DNA of 64,000 nucleotides from CAVRCA01 sp963719345 (GTDB lineage Bacteria; Pseudomonadota; Alphaproteobacteria; Acetobacterales; Acetobacteraceae), in assembly GCA_963719345.1 (NCBI GenBank), contig CAVRCA010000003.1, positions 558,001 to 622,000 of the forward strand, given 5' to 3'. Below are positions 1 to 8,492 of this stretch, piece by piece (position 1 is the stretch's first letter; each line of letters starts with the position of its first letter). Made by a program: the position numbers and the translations under genes. The notes under the pieces are model-generated. The model had not been told where the DNA came from, made no database searches, and saw only the letters and a program-made list of their open reading frames with translations.

Positions 1-1020
1 GCAGGCGACCAGGCCGGGGTCCATCCGGCTCTCCCACTCCGCCAGCTTCGGGGCAAGGCGCGTCAGGTGCGCCGGCCAGAACAGGCGGATCAGCTCCGGA
101 CCGTCCTTGGCCCACGGCAACGCCACCTCGTCCACCACCGCGCCCAGCTCCGAAAAGCGCTGGGCCGCCGCCCGCGTGAGCGCGGCTATTTCGGGATCGA
201 TGCGGGCATAGCCGAGATCAGGGCTGTAGGCGATCCGCTTGCCGCGAACCCCGTCGTGGAAGCGCACCGCGTAGCGCGCCGGCGGTCCCTCGCACGAGGT
301 GTGATCGAGCAGGTCCGGCCCTGCCATCACCTGCAGCATCAGCGCGGCATCGGCTACGGTGCGCGTGATCGGGCCGTTGTGGGTGGTGTAATCGGCGGTG
401 CTCACCGGATAGTGCGGCACCCGCCCGTAGGTCGGCTTGATCCCGAACACGCCGCAGAAATGCGCCGGCATCCGGATCGAACCGGCGCCGTCGCTGCCGT
501 GGTGCAGCGGGCCGAACCCCGCCGCCGCCGCCGCCGCCGCGCCGGCAGACGAGGCACCGGCGCTCATGCCGTGCCGCCACGGATTGTGCGTGATGCCGGT
601 GAGCGGGCTGTGGCTCACCCCGGTCCAGCCGTACTCGCTCGTCGTGGTCTTGCCGAGCAGGATCGCGCCGGCCCGCTCGAGATGCGTGACGAACGGCGCG
701 TCCTCGGCCGGCCGAAATCCCTCCATCGTCCGTGAACCGAACTGCGTCGGCATGGTGCGCGTCCAGGAGAGGTCCTTGATCGTCACCGGAATGCCGTGCA
801 GCGGACCGAGCGTGTCGCCGCGCGTCACCGCCGCCTCGGCCTGGCGGGCCGCATCCATCGCCGCATCGGCGGCGAGATGGGCGAACGCGTTGATGCGCGG
901 GTTCACCGCCTCGATGCGTCGCAGGATGGTCCGCATCAGCTCGACGGGCGACAGCTTCTTGTCCGCGATGAGCGCGACCAGCTCGGTCGCCGGAGTATAG
1001 GCAAGGTCGTCGTCGGTCAT
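1..1020 (-). CDS. Amidase (amidase signature family), 3' end cut by the window
   Basis: Amidase signature hydrolase that would cleave C-N bonds of amides; the substrate cannot be told. The 340 codons present run without a stop to the window edge, so the C-terminal part is missing. The protein opens MTDDDLAYTPATELVALIAD, the usual helical N-terminus of the family. The catalytic Lys lies in a TIKD motif. The serine-rich loop reads GASSAG instead of the usual GGSSGG, and the nucleophile loop reads GSDGAGSIRMPA, so the Ser-cisSer-Lys triad looks intact. An alanine run follows the GASSAG loop. It lies 16 bp downstream of an SDR dehydrogenase on the same strand and is probably cotranscribed with it. 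Confidence 0.88.
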   Translation of the reverse strand, partial: MTDDDLAYTPATELVALIADKKLSPVELMRTILRRIEAVNPRINAFAHLAADAAMDAARQAEAAVTRGDTLGPLHGIPVTIKDLSWTRTMPTQFGSRTMEGFRPAEDAPFVTHLERAGAILLGKTTTSEYGWTGVSHSPLTGITHNPWRHGMSAGASSAGAAAAAAAGFGPLHHGSDGAGSIRMPAHFCGVFGIKPTYGRVPHYPVSTADYTTHNGPITRTVADAALMLQVMAGPDLLDHTSCEGPPARYAVRFHDGVRGKRIAYSPDLGYARIDPEIAALTRAAAQRFSELGAVVDEVALPWAKDGPELIRLFWPAHLTRLAPKLAEWESRMDPGLVAC

Positions 1021-1036
1021 CGCGGTCCTCAGTCAG

Positions 1037-1777
1037 TCAGTAGGTTGCGCGGCCGCCGGAGACGTCGAAGACCGCGCCGGTGCTGAACGAGGCCTCGCGG
1101 CTGGCGAGGAAGCAAACCATGGCAGCGACTTCCTCGATGGCGATGAACCGCCCGAGCGGGATTTTCGCCAGCATGTAGTCGATCTGCGCCTCCGTCATCT
1201 GGGCGAACAGCGGGGTGCGCACCACGGCGGGGGCGACGCAGTTCACCCGGATGTCGGTCTGGGCAAGTTCCTTGCCGAGCGATTTCGTCAACCCGATCAC
1301 GCCCGCCTTGGAGGCGCTGTAGGCGGCGGCGTTGGGGTTTCCCTCCTTGCCGGCGACCGAGGCGATGTTGACGATGCGCCCGTACCCACTGCGCAGCATG
1401 TGCGGCACGACGGCCCGGCAGGTGTAGTAGACACCGTTCAGATTGACATCGATCACCCGGTTCCAGTCCTCGACGCGGTACTCCCAGCTTGTCGCGTTGG
1501 GGCCGGTGATGCCGGCCGAGGCGACCAGCACGTCGATCCGACCCAATGCCTCGACGGTGAGGTCGGCGGCGCGTTGCATCGCTGCGGCGTCGGTCGCGTC
1601 GACCTCGCGCGTGTGCGCGCCCCCCGGCAGTTGCGCCGCCACCCCGGCCAGCGCCGCGGCGTCCCGGTCCCAGATGGACAGCCGGGCGCCCTCGGCGGCG
1701 AGGCGCTGGGCGATGCCGAGGCCAATGCCGGAGGCACCCCCGGTGACGACCGCATTCTGGCCGGCAAATCGCTCCAT
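1037..1777 (-). CDS. SDR family NAD(P)-dependent oxidoreductase (FabG-like)
   Basis: Classical short-chain dehydrogenase of 246 aa, a normal length for the family. It has the cofactor-binding TGGASGIGLGIA motif near residues 11-22, VASAGI in place of the NNAG motif, a Ser around 140 and the active-site YSASK. The C-terminus SGGRATY resembles 3-oxoacyl-ACP reductase-like enzymes, but SDR substrates cannot be predicted from sequence. The ATG is preceded by AGGGAGCGACAGG, a good ribosome-binding site. It is followed after 16 bp by the amidase, suggesting a small catabolic operon. Family confident, substrate unknown. Confidence 0.9.
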   Translation of the reverse strand: MERFAGQNAVVTGGASGIGLGIAQRLAAEGARLSIWDRDAAALAGVAAQLPGGAHTREVDATDAAAMQRAADLTVEALGRIDVLVASAGITGPNATSWEYRVEDWNRVIDVNLNGVYYTCRAVVPHMLRSGYGRIVNIASVAGKEGNPNAAAYSASKAGVIGLTKSLGKELAQTDIRVNCVAPAVVRTPLFAQMTEAQIDYMLAKIPLGRFIAIEEVAAMVCFLASREASFSTGAVFDVSGGRATY

Positions 1778-1857
1778 CCTGTCGCTCCCTGGCTGGATTG
1801 CCTATCAAGGCGGCTCGGGCGTGGCCCCGCAAGAGCAGGAGCGCGCCCGCACGCTGG

Positions 1858-1980
1858 AGAGAGACGACCGAGCAACGGCGCCGCGATGCCGGCGAGGAAC
1901 ACCGAGAGGTAGGACCCGCACCGTCGCGCACGTCCGCGATCAGGAAGTTGGCCCCGTCGAGGCCGGCGGCTGCGCGAAAC
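1858..1980 (-). pseudogene. Decayed N-terminal remnant of an MFS transporter
   Basis: The minus strand encodes GLDGANFLIADVRDGAGP in one frame and then SYLSVFLAGIAAPLLG in the next. Joined, these resemble the first membrane segment of major facilitator proteins that begin with an FLADVQGGLGPFLGVFL-like stretch (recalled family pattern, not a search). There is no start codon at the N-terminus, a frameshift near 1915, and no sign of the other eleven membrane helices before the SDR gene starts. This looks like the relic of a deleted transporter gene. It lies between the terminator of the BI-1 gene and the SDR start. Confidence 0.45.
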
Positions 1981-2010
1981 CGCCGATTGACGGGTCACGC
2001 ACGCCCAACA

Positions 2011-2041
2011 AAAAAGGCCCAGGCGGGTGCCGGGCCTTTTC
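2011..2041 (-). terminator. Intrinsic terminator after the BI-1 family gene
   Basis: AAAAGGCCC and GGGCCTTTT form a 9-bp perfect stem around an 11-base loop, followed on the minus strand by a T-run (TTTTTTGTT). It begins about 25 bases after the stop of the BI-1 gene, the classical position for rho-independent termination. Confidence 0.82.
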
Positions 2042-2063
2042 GCAACCGACGGCTAAACGCCTG

Positions 2064-2851
2064 TTAGTTGCTGCTGTTGCGGCCGCCGAAGAGCTGGAGC
2101 ATCAGCATGAACAGGTTGATGAAGTTCAGGTAGAGGCTCAGCGCGTCGTAGACGCTCCGCTTGGCCGCCCCGTCCGTGCCCTCCGCGTAGGTGTACCTGT
2201 ACGTAGTCAGCCTTGATCCGCTGGGTGTCGTAGGCGGTGAGGCCGACGAACACCAGCACGCCGACGATGCTGATCAGGAACTGGAAGCCGGAGCTTCCAA
2301 TGAACATGTTCACCACGCTGGCGATGATAACACCGAACAGGCCCATCATCAGAAAGCTGCCCATGCGCGTAAGGTCGGTACGCGTGGTGTAGCCGTAGAT
2401 GCTGACCGCCGCGAACGTCGCCGCCGTGACGAAGAAGACGCGGGCGATCGAGTTCGTGGGCGTAGATCAGGAAGATGTTGCTCAGGCTGGCGCCCATCGC
2501 CGCGGCGAACGCCCAATACAGCAGTTGCGCCGTGCTGCGGGACAACCGGTTCACGCCGAGGCTCAGCACCATCACGAAGACCAGCGGGGCGAAGATCGCG
2601 ACGTAGGCCAGCATGGTGGGCTGCACCATGAGGCCGCGCGGCGTCGAGACCTGCTGGTATAACAGCGAGATCAGGCTGGTGTTGGCGATGCCGTAGGCGA
2701 CGACGCCGGTCAGCAGCAGCCCGGACGTCATCCAGTTGTAGACGCGCAGCATGTAGGCCCGCAGGCCTGCATCCAGTGCGGCCGCCGAAGCGACGGCACC
2801 TGGCTGCTGCTGGGCGCCTGGATACGTCCGATAGTCGGGCGTGTAGGCCAT
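2064..2851 (-). pseudogene. Bax inhibitor-1/YccA family membrane protein, frame broken twice
   Basis: Integral membrane protein of the BI-1/YccA (TMBIM) family. It begins MAYTPDYRTYPGAQQQPG, has six to seven hydrophobic segments and contains GYTTRTDLTRMGSFL and GLTAYDTQRIKADYV, family hallmarks. Two frame breaks interrupt it: one near 2465 (after LIYAH; frame resumes NSIARVFFVTAATF) and one near 2200 (after KADYV; frame resumes RYTYAEGTDGAAKR and ends FGGRNSSN). Each is repaired by removing one base, giving an uninterrupted 261-aa protein of normal family length. Either the gene is recently inactivated or, more likely, the two insertions are sequence errors. A terminator follows and a promoter-like sequence precedes it. 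Confidence 0.85.
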
Positions 2852-2890
2852 GGTGTGAACTTTCCCTCGATGGGCGAAGTGCCCGTGCCA

Positions 2891-2920
2891 GTTATTTGTG
2901 CAAAAGCAGAGTACGTTCAA
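2891..2920 (-). promoter_or_regulatory. Candidate sigma-70-type promoter of the BI-1 gene
   Basis: On the minus strand TTGAAC is followed after 18 bases by AATAAC, about 40 bases upstream of the BI-1 start. Each hexamer matches the sigma-70 consensus at four of six positions. It lies in the only non-coding gap between ybbP and the BI-1 gene. This is a by-eye assignment. Confidence 0.4.
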
Positions 2921-2934
2921 GCAATTCGGAACGA

Positions 2935-5442
2935 TTATTGGTTCCGCAGCAGCGGCGCCGCTTTGGCCCGCAACGCGCCCGCCGTCCCCGCATAGCCAAA
3001 GACCAGCATCAGGGCGACACAGGAAAGGATGGTAGCAGCAAGCCGACCGGGCAGGAAGGCCCAGTCGCTCTCCATCAGGAAGCGCACCACGCCGTAGCTG
3101 GCGGCGCTGCCGACCACGGCGGCGATGATGCCGGCGGCAAGCCCCACGATCCCGAACTCGACCAGCCACGCCGCGCGGATCTGCCGCCGCGTGGCGCCGA
3201 GGGTTTTCAGCACCACCGCCTCCTGGGTGCGCCGCCGCTGCCCGGCACCGACCGCGCCCGCCAACACCAGGGCTCCGGCCAGCAGGGTCACGGAGCCGGT
3301 CGCCGCCAGCACGGTGGCTATCTTGTCGAGCAGGTCGGCGACCGCCTGCAGGATGTCCTCGACGCGGATGCCGGTGACGTTCGGCAACGCGTCGGTGACG
3401 ACCCGCAGCAGCGTGCCCTGGTCGGCCGGATCGACGCGGACGGTCGCGATGTGACTGTGCGGCGCGTGGGCGAGCAGGCCAGGGCTGGCGACCATGACGA
3501 AGTTGAGCCCGAGGGTGCGCCAGGCGATGTCGCGCAGGCTCGCGATCCGGAGGTCGATGTCGCGGCCGAGCACGTTCACCCTGATCGTGTCGCCGATTGC
3601 CAAGCCCCAGCCTTTGGCGATGTTGGCGTCGAACGAGACCAGCGGCGGCCCCTGGTAGTCGGCCGGCCACCACGTGCCGGCGACGAGGCGCGTCCCTTCC
3701 GGCGGGGTCGCGGCGTAGGTCAGCCCACGGTCGCCGCGGAGCGCCCAGCGCGTGTCCGGCGTGGTCCGCACCTGTTCGGTCGGCACGCCCTTCACCGCCA
3801 CGATGCGGGCGCGCAGGGTCGGCACTTCCTGGATGTCGCCCACACCCTTCTGCGCCCGGGCCAGCGCCTCGAAGCGGGCGAGCTGGTCATTTTGGATATC
3901 GACGAAGAAGAATGAAGGAGCGTTCGCCGGGAGCTGTTCCAATACCTGCTGGCGGACATTGCCCTGGATCAGCGCCACCGTCGCGAGGGTCGACAGGCCG
4001 AGGCCGACGGAGACCAGCATCAGCGGCGTCGCCGCGCCCGGCCGGTGCAGATTGGCGAGGCCGAGCCGCGCCCACGGCCGCGCCAGTGGCCCGGTGCGCA
4101 TTTTTGCCGCCCGCGCCGCAACCATCACGGCGGCACCGGCGAAGCGGAACAGCAGCAGCGACAGCGCCGCCGCCCCGCAGAACCAGAGTGCGAACCGGCG
4201 GTCCGGCGCGGTCGCCACGATCAACCCGACCAGCAGCACGGCCAAGCCGGCGTTGGCGGCGATGACCAGGCGGCTCGGTCGGGCGCGGGCGGGCAGCAGG
4301 GCATCGCGGAACAGCGCGGCACCGGAGATGTGCCGCACCCGGCCAAGCGGCCAGAGGGAAAAGACCAGGGCGGTGAGCACGCCGAAGGCGGCGGCCTCGG
4401 CCAGCGGCACCGGATAGAGGCCGAGCCGCGCCGGCACCGGCAGCGCGTCGGAGAAGAGCCAGACCAGCAGCACCGGCAGCATTGCGCCGATCGCCAGGCC
4501 GGCGACGACCCCGGCGGCGGTGAGAAGAAGAATCTGCAGCAGGCAGATACGGAACACCAGCGGCCCCGGCGCGCCGAGGCAGCGCAGGGTTGCGATGCTG
4601 CGGCCGCGCGCCTCGATCCAGGCGCGCACGCCGTTCGCCACCCCGATGCCGCCGACGAGCAGCGATGTCAGCCCGACCAGGGCGAGAAAGAGCCCGGTCT
4701 GCTCGATGAACCGGGTCACCCCGGGGGCCGCGTTGCGCGCGTCGCGCAGCCGCCAGCCGTGGTCGGGGAAGGCGGCGCGCAGGTCGGCGATGGTCGCGGC
4801 GGGAGAGACGCCCGGCGGCAGCACCGCCCGCAACGCGTATTCGACGAGCGAGCCGGGCGCGATCAGCCCGGTGCCCGGCAGCGCCGCGGCCGCAATCAGC
4901 ACCCGGGCACCGAGCATGGCCGCGCCGGCCACGCGGTCGGGCTCCTCGGTCAGCGGTGCTTGCAGTGTGAACGTAGCGGTGCCGAGCCGCACGGCGTCAC
5001 CGGGATGCAGGCCCAGCCGGTCGAGCACGATCGGCTCCGCCGCCAGCCCGAACCGGCCGCCGCGCTCGCCCAGCGTCGCCGGCGGAGGCTGCGCGCTGCC
5101 GACCAGTGGCCAGGCACGATCGACCGCCCGGAGGGAGACGAGCTGACGCTCGCCGGACGGGGCGACCAGCATGGAGCGCATCGAGGTCACGTCGGACAGG
5201 GTGGCGCCGCGCGCCCGCAGCCAGTCGCGCAGCGTGTCGGGGAGCGGCTGGGCACCGCTCTCCACCTCGATGTCGCCGCCCAGGATGCGCCGGCCGTCGG
5301 CGTCGAGCCCGCGCTCGATGGCGACCCGCAGGCTCCCGACGCCGGCGATCACGCCGACCCCGAGGGCGAGGCACGCGAGCACGATGCGCAGGCCGCACAC
5401 GCCGCCGCGCAGGTCGCGCAACGCCAGCCGGATCGCCAGCAT
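2935..5442 (-). CDS. ybbP: ABC transporter permease, FtsX/MacB-like (YbbP)
   Basis: Large ABC exporter permease of 835 aa with two FtsX-type membrane blocks. An N-terminal membrane anchor (LRIVLACLALGVGVIAGVGS) is followed by a MacB-like periplasmic region, a first group of helices around residues 250-450, a second periplasmic region and a C-terminal helix triplet. The permease-typical phrase LKTLGATRRQIRAAW precedes the last helices. I chose the ATG at 5442, 17 bases after the ATPase stop; an in-frame ATG at 5490 would overlap the ATPase gene. It pairs with the upstream ATPase and lies opposite tesA, as in the E. coli tesA/ybbA-ybbP locus. The exported substrate is unknown. Confidence 0.88.
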   Translation of the reverse strand: MLAIRLALRDLRGGVCGLRIVLACLALGVGVIAGVGSLRVAIERGLDADGRRILGGDIEVESGAQPLPDTLRDWLRARGATLSDVTSMRSMLVAPSGERQLVSLRAVDRAWPLVGSAQPPPATLGERGGRFGLAAEPIVLDRLGLHPGDAVRLGTATFTLQAPLTEEPDRVAGAAMLGARVLIAAAALPGTGLIAPGSLVEYALRAVLPPGVSPAATIADLRAAFPDHGWRLRDARNAAPGVTRFIEQTGLFLALVGLTSLLVGGIGVANGVRAWIEARGRSIATLRCLGAPGPLVFRICLLQILLLTAAGVVAGLAIGAMLPVLLVWLFSDALPVPARLGLYPVPLAEAAAFGVLTALVFSLWPLGRVRHISGAALFRDALLPARARPSRLVIAANAGLAVLLVGLIVATAPDRRFALWFCGAAALSLLLFRFAGAAVMVAARAAKMRTGPLARPWARLGLANLHRPGAATPLMLVSVGLGLSTLATVALIQGNVRQQVLEQLPANAPSFFFVDIQNDQLARFEALARAQKGVGDIQEVPTLRARIVAVKGVPTEQVRTTPDTRWALRGDRGLTYAATPPEGTRLVAGTWWPADYQGPPLVSFDANIAKGWGLAIGDTIRVNVLGRDIDLRIASLRDIAWRTLGLNFVMVASPGLLAHAPHSHIATVRVDPADQGTLLRVVTDALPNVTGIRVEDILQAVADLLDKIATVLAATGSVTLLAGALVLAGAVGAGQRRRTQEAVVLKTLGATRRQIRAAWLVEFGIVGLAAGIIAAVVGSAASYGVVRFLMESDWAFLPGRLAATILSCVALMLVFGYAGTAGALRAKAAPLLRNQ

Positions 5443-5458
5443 CACTTGAGCACCGGCA

Positions 5459-6181
5459 TCAGGCGAGCGCCGGTTCGGCGATGCGGCCATCGGCGAGCGC
5501 GATCCGCCGCTCGCAGCGCGCCGCCAGCGCGGGGTCGTGGGTGATCAGCAGCAGCGTCGTGCCGGTGCGCTCGCGCAGGGCGAACAGCAGGTCCATCACC
5601 GCCGCCCCGGTGGCGTGATCGAGGTTGCCCGTGGGTTCGTCGGCGAGCAGGAGGCGCGGCTCGGGGGCGAAGGCGCGGGCCAGCGCAACCCGCTGCTGCT
5701 CGCCGCCGGAGAGCTGGCCGGGCAGATGGGTGAGGCGATGGCCAAGCCCGACGGCGCGCAGGCTCTCCGTCGCCACCGCACCCGCGTCCCGCCGCCCCGC
5801 GAGTTCCAGCGGCACCGCGACGTTCTCGAGCGCCGTCATGGTCGGGATGAGATAGAAGGCCTGGAAGATGATGCCGATGGTGTCGCGCCGGAGCCGGGCC
5901 AGCGCGTCCTCGCCCATGCCGGTCAGCTCCCTCCCGGCGACCCGGACCGTGCCGGCCGTCGCCCGCTCCAGCCCGGCGAGCACCATCAGCAGGCTGGTCT
6001 TGCCGGACCCGGAGGGTCCGACGATGCCGACCGCCTCGCCGGCGTCCACGTCGAGGTCGATGCCGCGCAGGATGTTGACCGGCCCGGCTGCCGAAGGCAG
6101 GGTCAGCCGCAGATCCCGTATCTGTATAAGCGGCCCGTCGGGTTGGCCGACCGGGACCGGAGGCGTGGGGATGACATCCAT
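5459..6181 (-). CDS. ybbA: ABC transporter ATP-binding protein (YbbA/LolD-like)
   Basis: ATPase subunit of a MacB/LolD-type exporter, 240 aa. Walker A GPSGSGKT is at residues 55-62, the signature LSGGEQQ at 157-163 and Walker B/D-loop LLLADEPTGNLD ends at 188, with a switch His in LLITHD. It is followed by its permease after a 17-base gap. Its start lies 11 bases inside the divergent tesA reading frame, so the two start regions overlap on opposite strands. There is no other ATG before the conserved core, so the N-terminus is a little uncertain. Confidence 0.9.
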   Translation of the reverse strand: MDVIPTPPVPVGQPDGPLIQIRDLRLTLPSAAGPVNILRGIDLDVDAGEAVGIVGPSGSGKTSLLMVLAGLERATAGTVRVAGRELTGMGEDALARLRRDTIGIIFQAFYLIPTMTALENVAVPLELAGRRDAGAVATESLRAVGLGHRLTHLPGQLSGGEQQRVALARAFAPEPRLLLADEPTGNLDHATGAAVMDLLFALRERTGTTLLLITHDPALAARCERRIALADGRIAEPALA

Positions 6182-6848
6182 CGCGGCGTCATATGGTCCT
6201 CGCGCTGCGCTGCGGAAGGCTGTGCTGCTCGTCGCCCTCTTGACGGCGACGGTAGCGGCGACGGCCGCCGGCCCGGCGCGTGCGGCACCCCTCCGTTTGC
6301 TGGTGCTGGGCGATTCGCTCGCCGCCGGCTACGGCCTCGCGCACCCGGACGGGTTCGAGGCGCAGCTGGAGGCGGCGTTGCGCGCGCACGGCCACCAAGT
6401 GCAGGTGATCGACGGCGCGGTATCGGGCGACACCACCGCCGGCGGACGCGCCCGTCTCGACTGGGCTCTGGGAGACGGCGCCGACGCGGCGATCGTCGAA
6501 TTGGGCGGCAACGACGGACTGCGCGGCATCGATCCGGCCAACACCGAGGCCAATCTCTCGGCGATCCTCGACGGCCTGGCCGCCCGGCACATCCCGGTGC
6601 TGCTATCGGGCATGTACGCGCCCCCCAATCTCGGGTCCGATTATGGAAAGGAGTTCCGGGCGGTGTTCGACCGGCTCGGCAAGCGGCCGGGGACCCTCTA
6701 CGACCCGTTCTTCCTGGAGGGCGTTGCCGCCGACCGGGCGCTGAACCAGGGCGACGGCATCCACCCCGATCCAGAGGGGGTGAAACGGATCGTCGCCCGC
6801 CTGTTGCCGATGGTGGAAAAACTGCTGGCCGAGGCGAAGGGGGCGTGA
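6171..6848 (+). CDS. tesA: Arylesterase / acyl-CoA thioesterase I-like SGNH hydrolase
   Basis: Exported SGNH-type esterase of 225 aa. A signal peptide spans about residues 14-39 (basic start, hydrophobic AVLLVALLTATVAATAA, then ARA). The GDSL block carries the nucleophile Ser49, followed by a conserved Gly block, an LGGNDGL block, and DGIHPD near the end with Asp195 and His198 completing the triad. The start has GGAGG about 6 bases upstream. Its position opposite ybbA-ybbP repeats the E. coli gene order, which supports tesA over other GDSL esterases. Confidence 0.9.
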   Translation: MTSIAASYGPRAALRKAVLLVALLTATVAATAAGPARAAPLRLLVLGDSLAAGYGLAHPDGFEAQLEAALRAHGHQVQVIDGAVSGDTTAGGRARLDWALGDGADAAIVELGGNDGLRGIDPANTEANLSAILDGLAARHIPVLLSGMYAPPNLGSDYGKEFRAVFDRLGKRPGTLYDPFFLEGVAADRALNQGDGIHPDPEGVKRIVARLLPMVEKLLAEAKGA

Positions 6849-6866
6849 GGCAAAGCACCATCTCCG

Positions 6867-6896
6867 TGGATGCCCGGAACAAGCCCGGACATGACG
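6867..6896 (+). repeat. REP-like palindromic unit (TGGATGCCCGG family)
   Basis: An imperfect palindrome built from TGCCCGG and CCGGACA arms around AACAAGC, flanked by TGGA and TGACG. Nearly the same unit occurs at 24276-24366 and 54291-54377, always between genes. It is a single copy here, between tesA and thpR. Confidence 0.7.
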
Positions 6897-6933
6897 TCGA
6901 AGAGACTTGTCGCTTACGTGACGGGCGGTTCCG

Positions 6934-7494
6934 ATGAGACTGTTCGTCGCCCTCGACCTGCCCTGGGAGTTGAAGCAGCGGCTGACGATGCTGGCGGGCG
7001 GGGTGCCGGGCGCACGCTGGGTGCCGCCGGAGAATTTTCATCTGACTCTGCGCTTCATCGGCGAGACGCCGAAGCACCGCGCCGAGGAGATCGACGCCGC
7101 GCTGTTGGCCCTCCGCGCGCCCGTCTTCCCGCTCACCCTCGGCGGCATCGGCACCTTTTCGAAGGCAGGGCGCGCCGTCGCGCTGTGGGCCGGGGTGGAG
7201 CGCAGCCCGCCGCTCGACCATCTGCAGAACAAGATCGAGACCGCCCTGCAGCGCGTCGGACTGGAGCCGGAGCGCCGCCGCTTCGCCCCGCACGTGACCC
7301 TCGCGCGGCTCGACAACGTCGCGGAGAGCAAGCTGGCCGGCTATGTCCAGTCGCATAACCTGTTCCGGGCCGAGCCCATCGCCGTCCAGCATTTCACGCT
7401 GTTCAGCTCACGACGCGGCAAGGAAATGGCCGCCTACACGCCGGAAGTCGAATACGAGCTGACCGAACCGGGAGGGACCACCGATGCCCGTTGA
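6934..7494 (+). CDS. thpR: RNA 2',3'-cyclic phosphodiesterase (ThpR/LigT)
   Basis: 2H-phosphoesterase of 186 aa, the normal length. The two catalytic H-x-T motifs are HLTL at residue 36 and HVTL at residue 120, with the MRLFVALDLP opening typical of the family. Family members open 2',3'-cyclic phosphates on RNA ends and some ligate tRNA halves in vitro. Its last 11 bases overlap the next gene, so the two are probably translated together. Confidence 0.92.
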   Translation: MRLFVALDLPWELKQRLTMLAGGVPGARWVPPENFHLTLRFIGETPKHRAEEIDAALLALRAPVFPLTLGGIGTFSKAGRAVALWAGVERSPPLDHLQNKIETALQRVGLEPERRRFAPHVTLARLDNVAESKLAGYVQSHNLFRAEPIAVQHFTLFSSRRGKEMAAYTPEVEYELTEPGGTTDAR

Positions 7495-8434
7495 CCCGCA
7501 GATCCAGGTGCTGCTGGACGCCATGGCCGGCCTGCCGCCGGCGCACACGCTCAGCGTCGAGGACGCACGCCTGCGCATGGAGCAGCGGCCGCGCGAAGGC
7601 TTGCGCGTGCCGCCGGTCGCCTCGGTGGTGGACCGCACGATCCCCGGCCCCGGCGGTCCGCTGCGGCTTCGCATCTACACGCCACACGGGATGCTGACCG
7701 AGCAGGGTATCGGCCCGTTCCCCCTGCTCATGTTCTTCCATGGCAGCGGGTTCGTGGTGTGCAGCCTCGATACACACGACATCATGGCCCGCAACCTCTG
7801 CGCCGGCGCCGGATGCGTGGTGGTGTCGGTGGACTACCGGCTCGCCCCGGAACACAAGTTTCCGGCCGGGATCGACGACTGCCTGCACGCGACGCGCTGG
7901 GCGGCCGAGCAGGCGCACGAACTCAACGTGGACCCGCGACGGATCGCGGTCTGCGGCGACAGCGCCGGCGGCAACATGGCGGCGGTGACGGCACTCCGCG
8001 TGCGCGACGAGGGCGGGCCGCATCTGTGCGCCCAGGTGCTGATCTATCCGGTGACCGACTACCACGACCCCGGCACGCCGTCCTACGTCGAGAATGCGGA
8101 GGGCTACGGCCTGACCGCGCAGGGGATGGCCTGGTATTTCGGCCACTACCTGTCCGATCCGGCGCAGGCGGCGGACCCGCTGGCCTCGCCGCTGCGGGCG
8201 GCAAGTTTGCGGGACCTGCCCCCCGCCCTGGTCTACAGCGCCGAATATGACGTGCTGCGCGATGAGGCCGAGCGCTACGCCGAGCGACTGCGCGCCGACG
8301 GCGTGCCCGTCACCTTCAAGCGCTGGCACGGCATGAACCACGGTTTTTTCCAATGGGTCGGTCGGGTGGATCGGGCGACCGCCGCCAACGACGAGGCGGC
8401 GGCGTGGCTGCGGGACGCGTTTGCGCAGGCTTGA
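7484..8434 (+). CDS. Alpha/beta hydrolase, hormone-sensitive lipase family
   Basis: Esterase of the HSL (bacterial family IV) group, 316 aa. The oxyanion-hole motif reads HGSGF (usually HGGGF), the nucleophile motif is GDSAGGN, and a later DVLRDEAE supplies the acid with GMNHGF supplying the His. It begins MPVDPQIQVLLDAMAGLP, typical of acetyl-hydrolase-like members. The start overlaps thpR by 11 bases. The physiological ester is unknown. Confidence 0.9.
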   Translation: MPVDPQIQVLLDAMAGLPPAHTLSVEDARLRMEQRPREGLRVPPVASVVDRTIPGPGGPLRLRIYTPHGMLTEQGIGPFPLLMFFHGSGFVVCSLDTHDIMARNLCAGAGCVVVSVDYRLAPEHKFPAGIDDCLHATRWAAEQAHELNVDPRRIAVCGDSAGGNMAAVTALRVRDEGGPHLCAQVLIYPVTDYHDPGTPSYVENAEGYGLTAQGMAWYFGHYLSDPAQAADPLASPLRAASLRDLPPALVYSAEYDVLRDEAERYAERLRADGVPVTFKRWHGMNHGFFQWVGRVDRATAANDEAAAWLRDAFAQA

Positions 8435-8441
8435 CGGACAT

Positions 8442-8485
8442 CCCTCACCCAACCCTCTCCCGCCGGGAGAGGGCCGGGGTGAGGG
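8442..8485 (+). repeat. Intergenic palindrome, CTCACCC/GGGTGAG family
   Basis: CCCTCACCC and GGGGTGAGGG flank CCTCTCCC and GGGAGAGG, giving a long near-perfect hairpin. Related copies lie at 26489-26561, 42915-42951 and 52661-52706. All are between genes. Confidence 0.75.
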
Positions 8486-8492
8486 CGCTCCC

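Noticed and set aside
1798..2067. 89-codon plus-strand open frame
   Set aside because: Overlaps the terminator and runs opposite the MFS relic; no ribosome site and Arg-rich translation.
4045..5544. 499-codon plus-strand open frame opposite ybbP
   Set aside because: Gln/Arg/Gly-rich shadow of the permease; no start signal or motifs.
8421..8492. Upstream ATG start for the uracil-DNA glycosylase family gene
   Set aside because: It would translate the intergenic palindrome, giving a Gly/Pro-rich N-terminus; the TTG at 8493 after the repeat is preferred.
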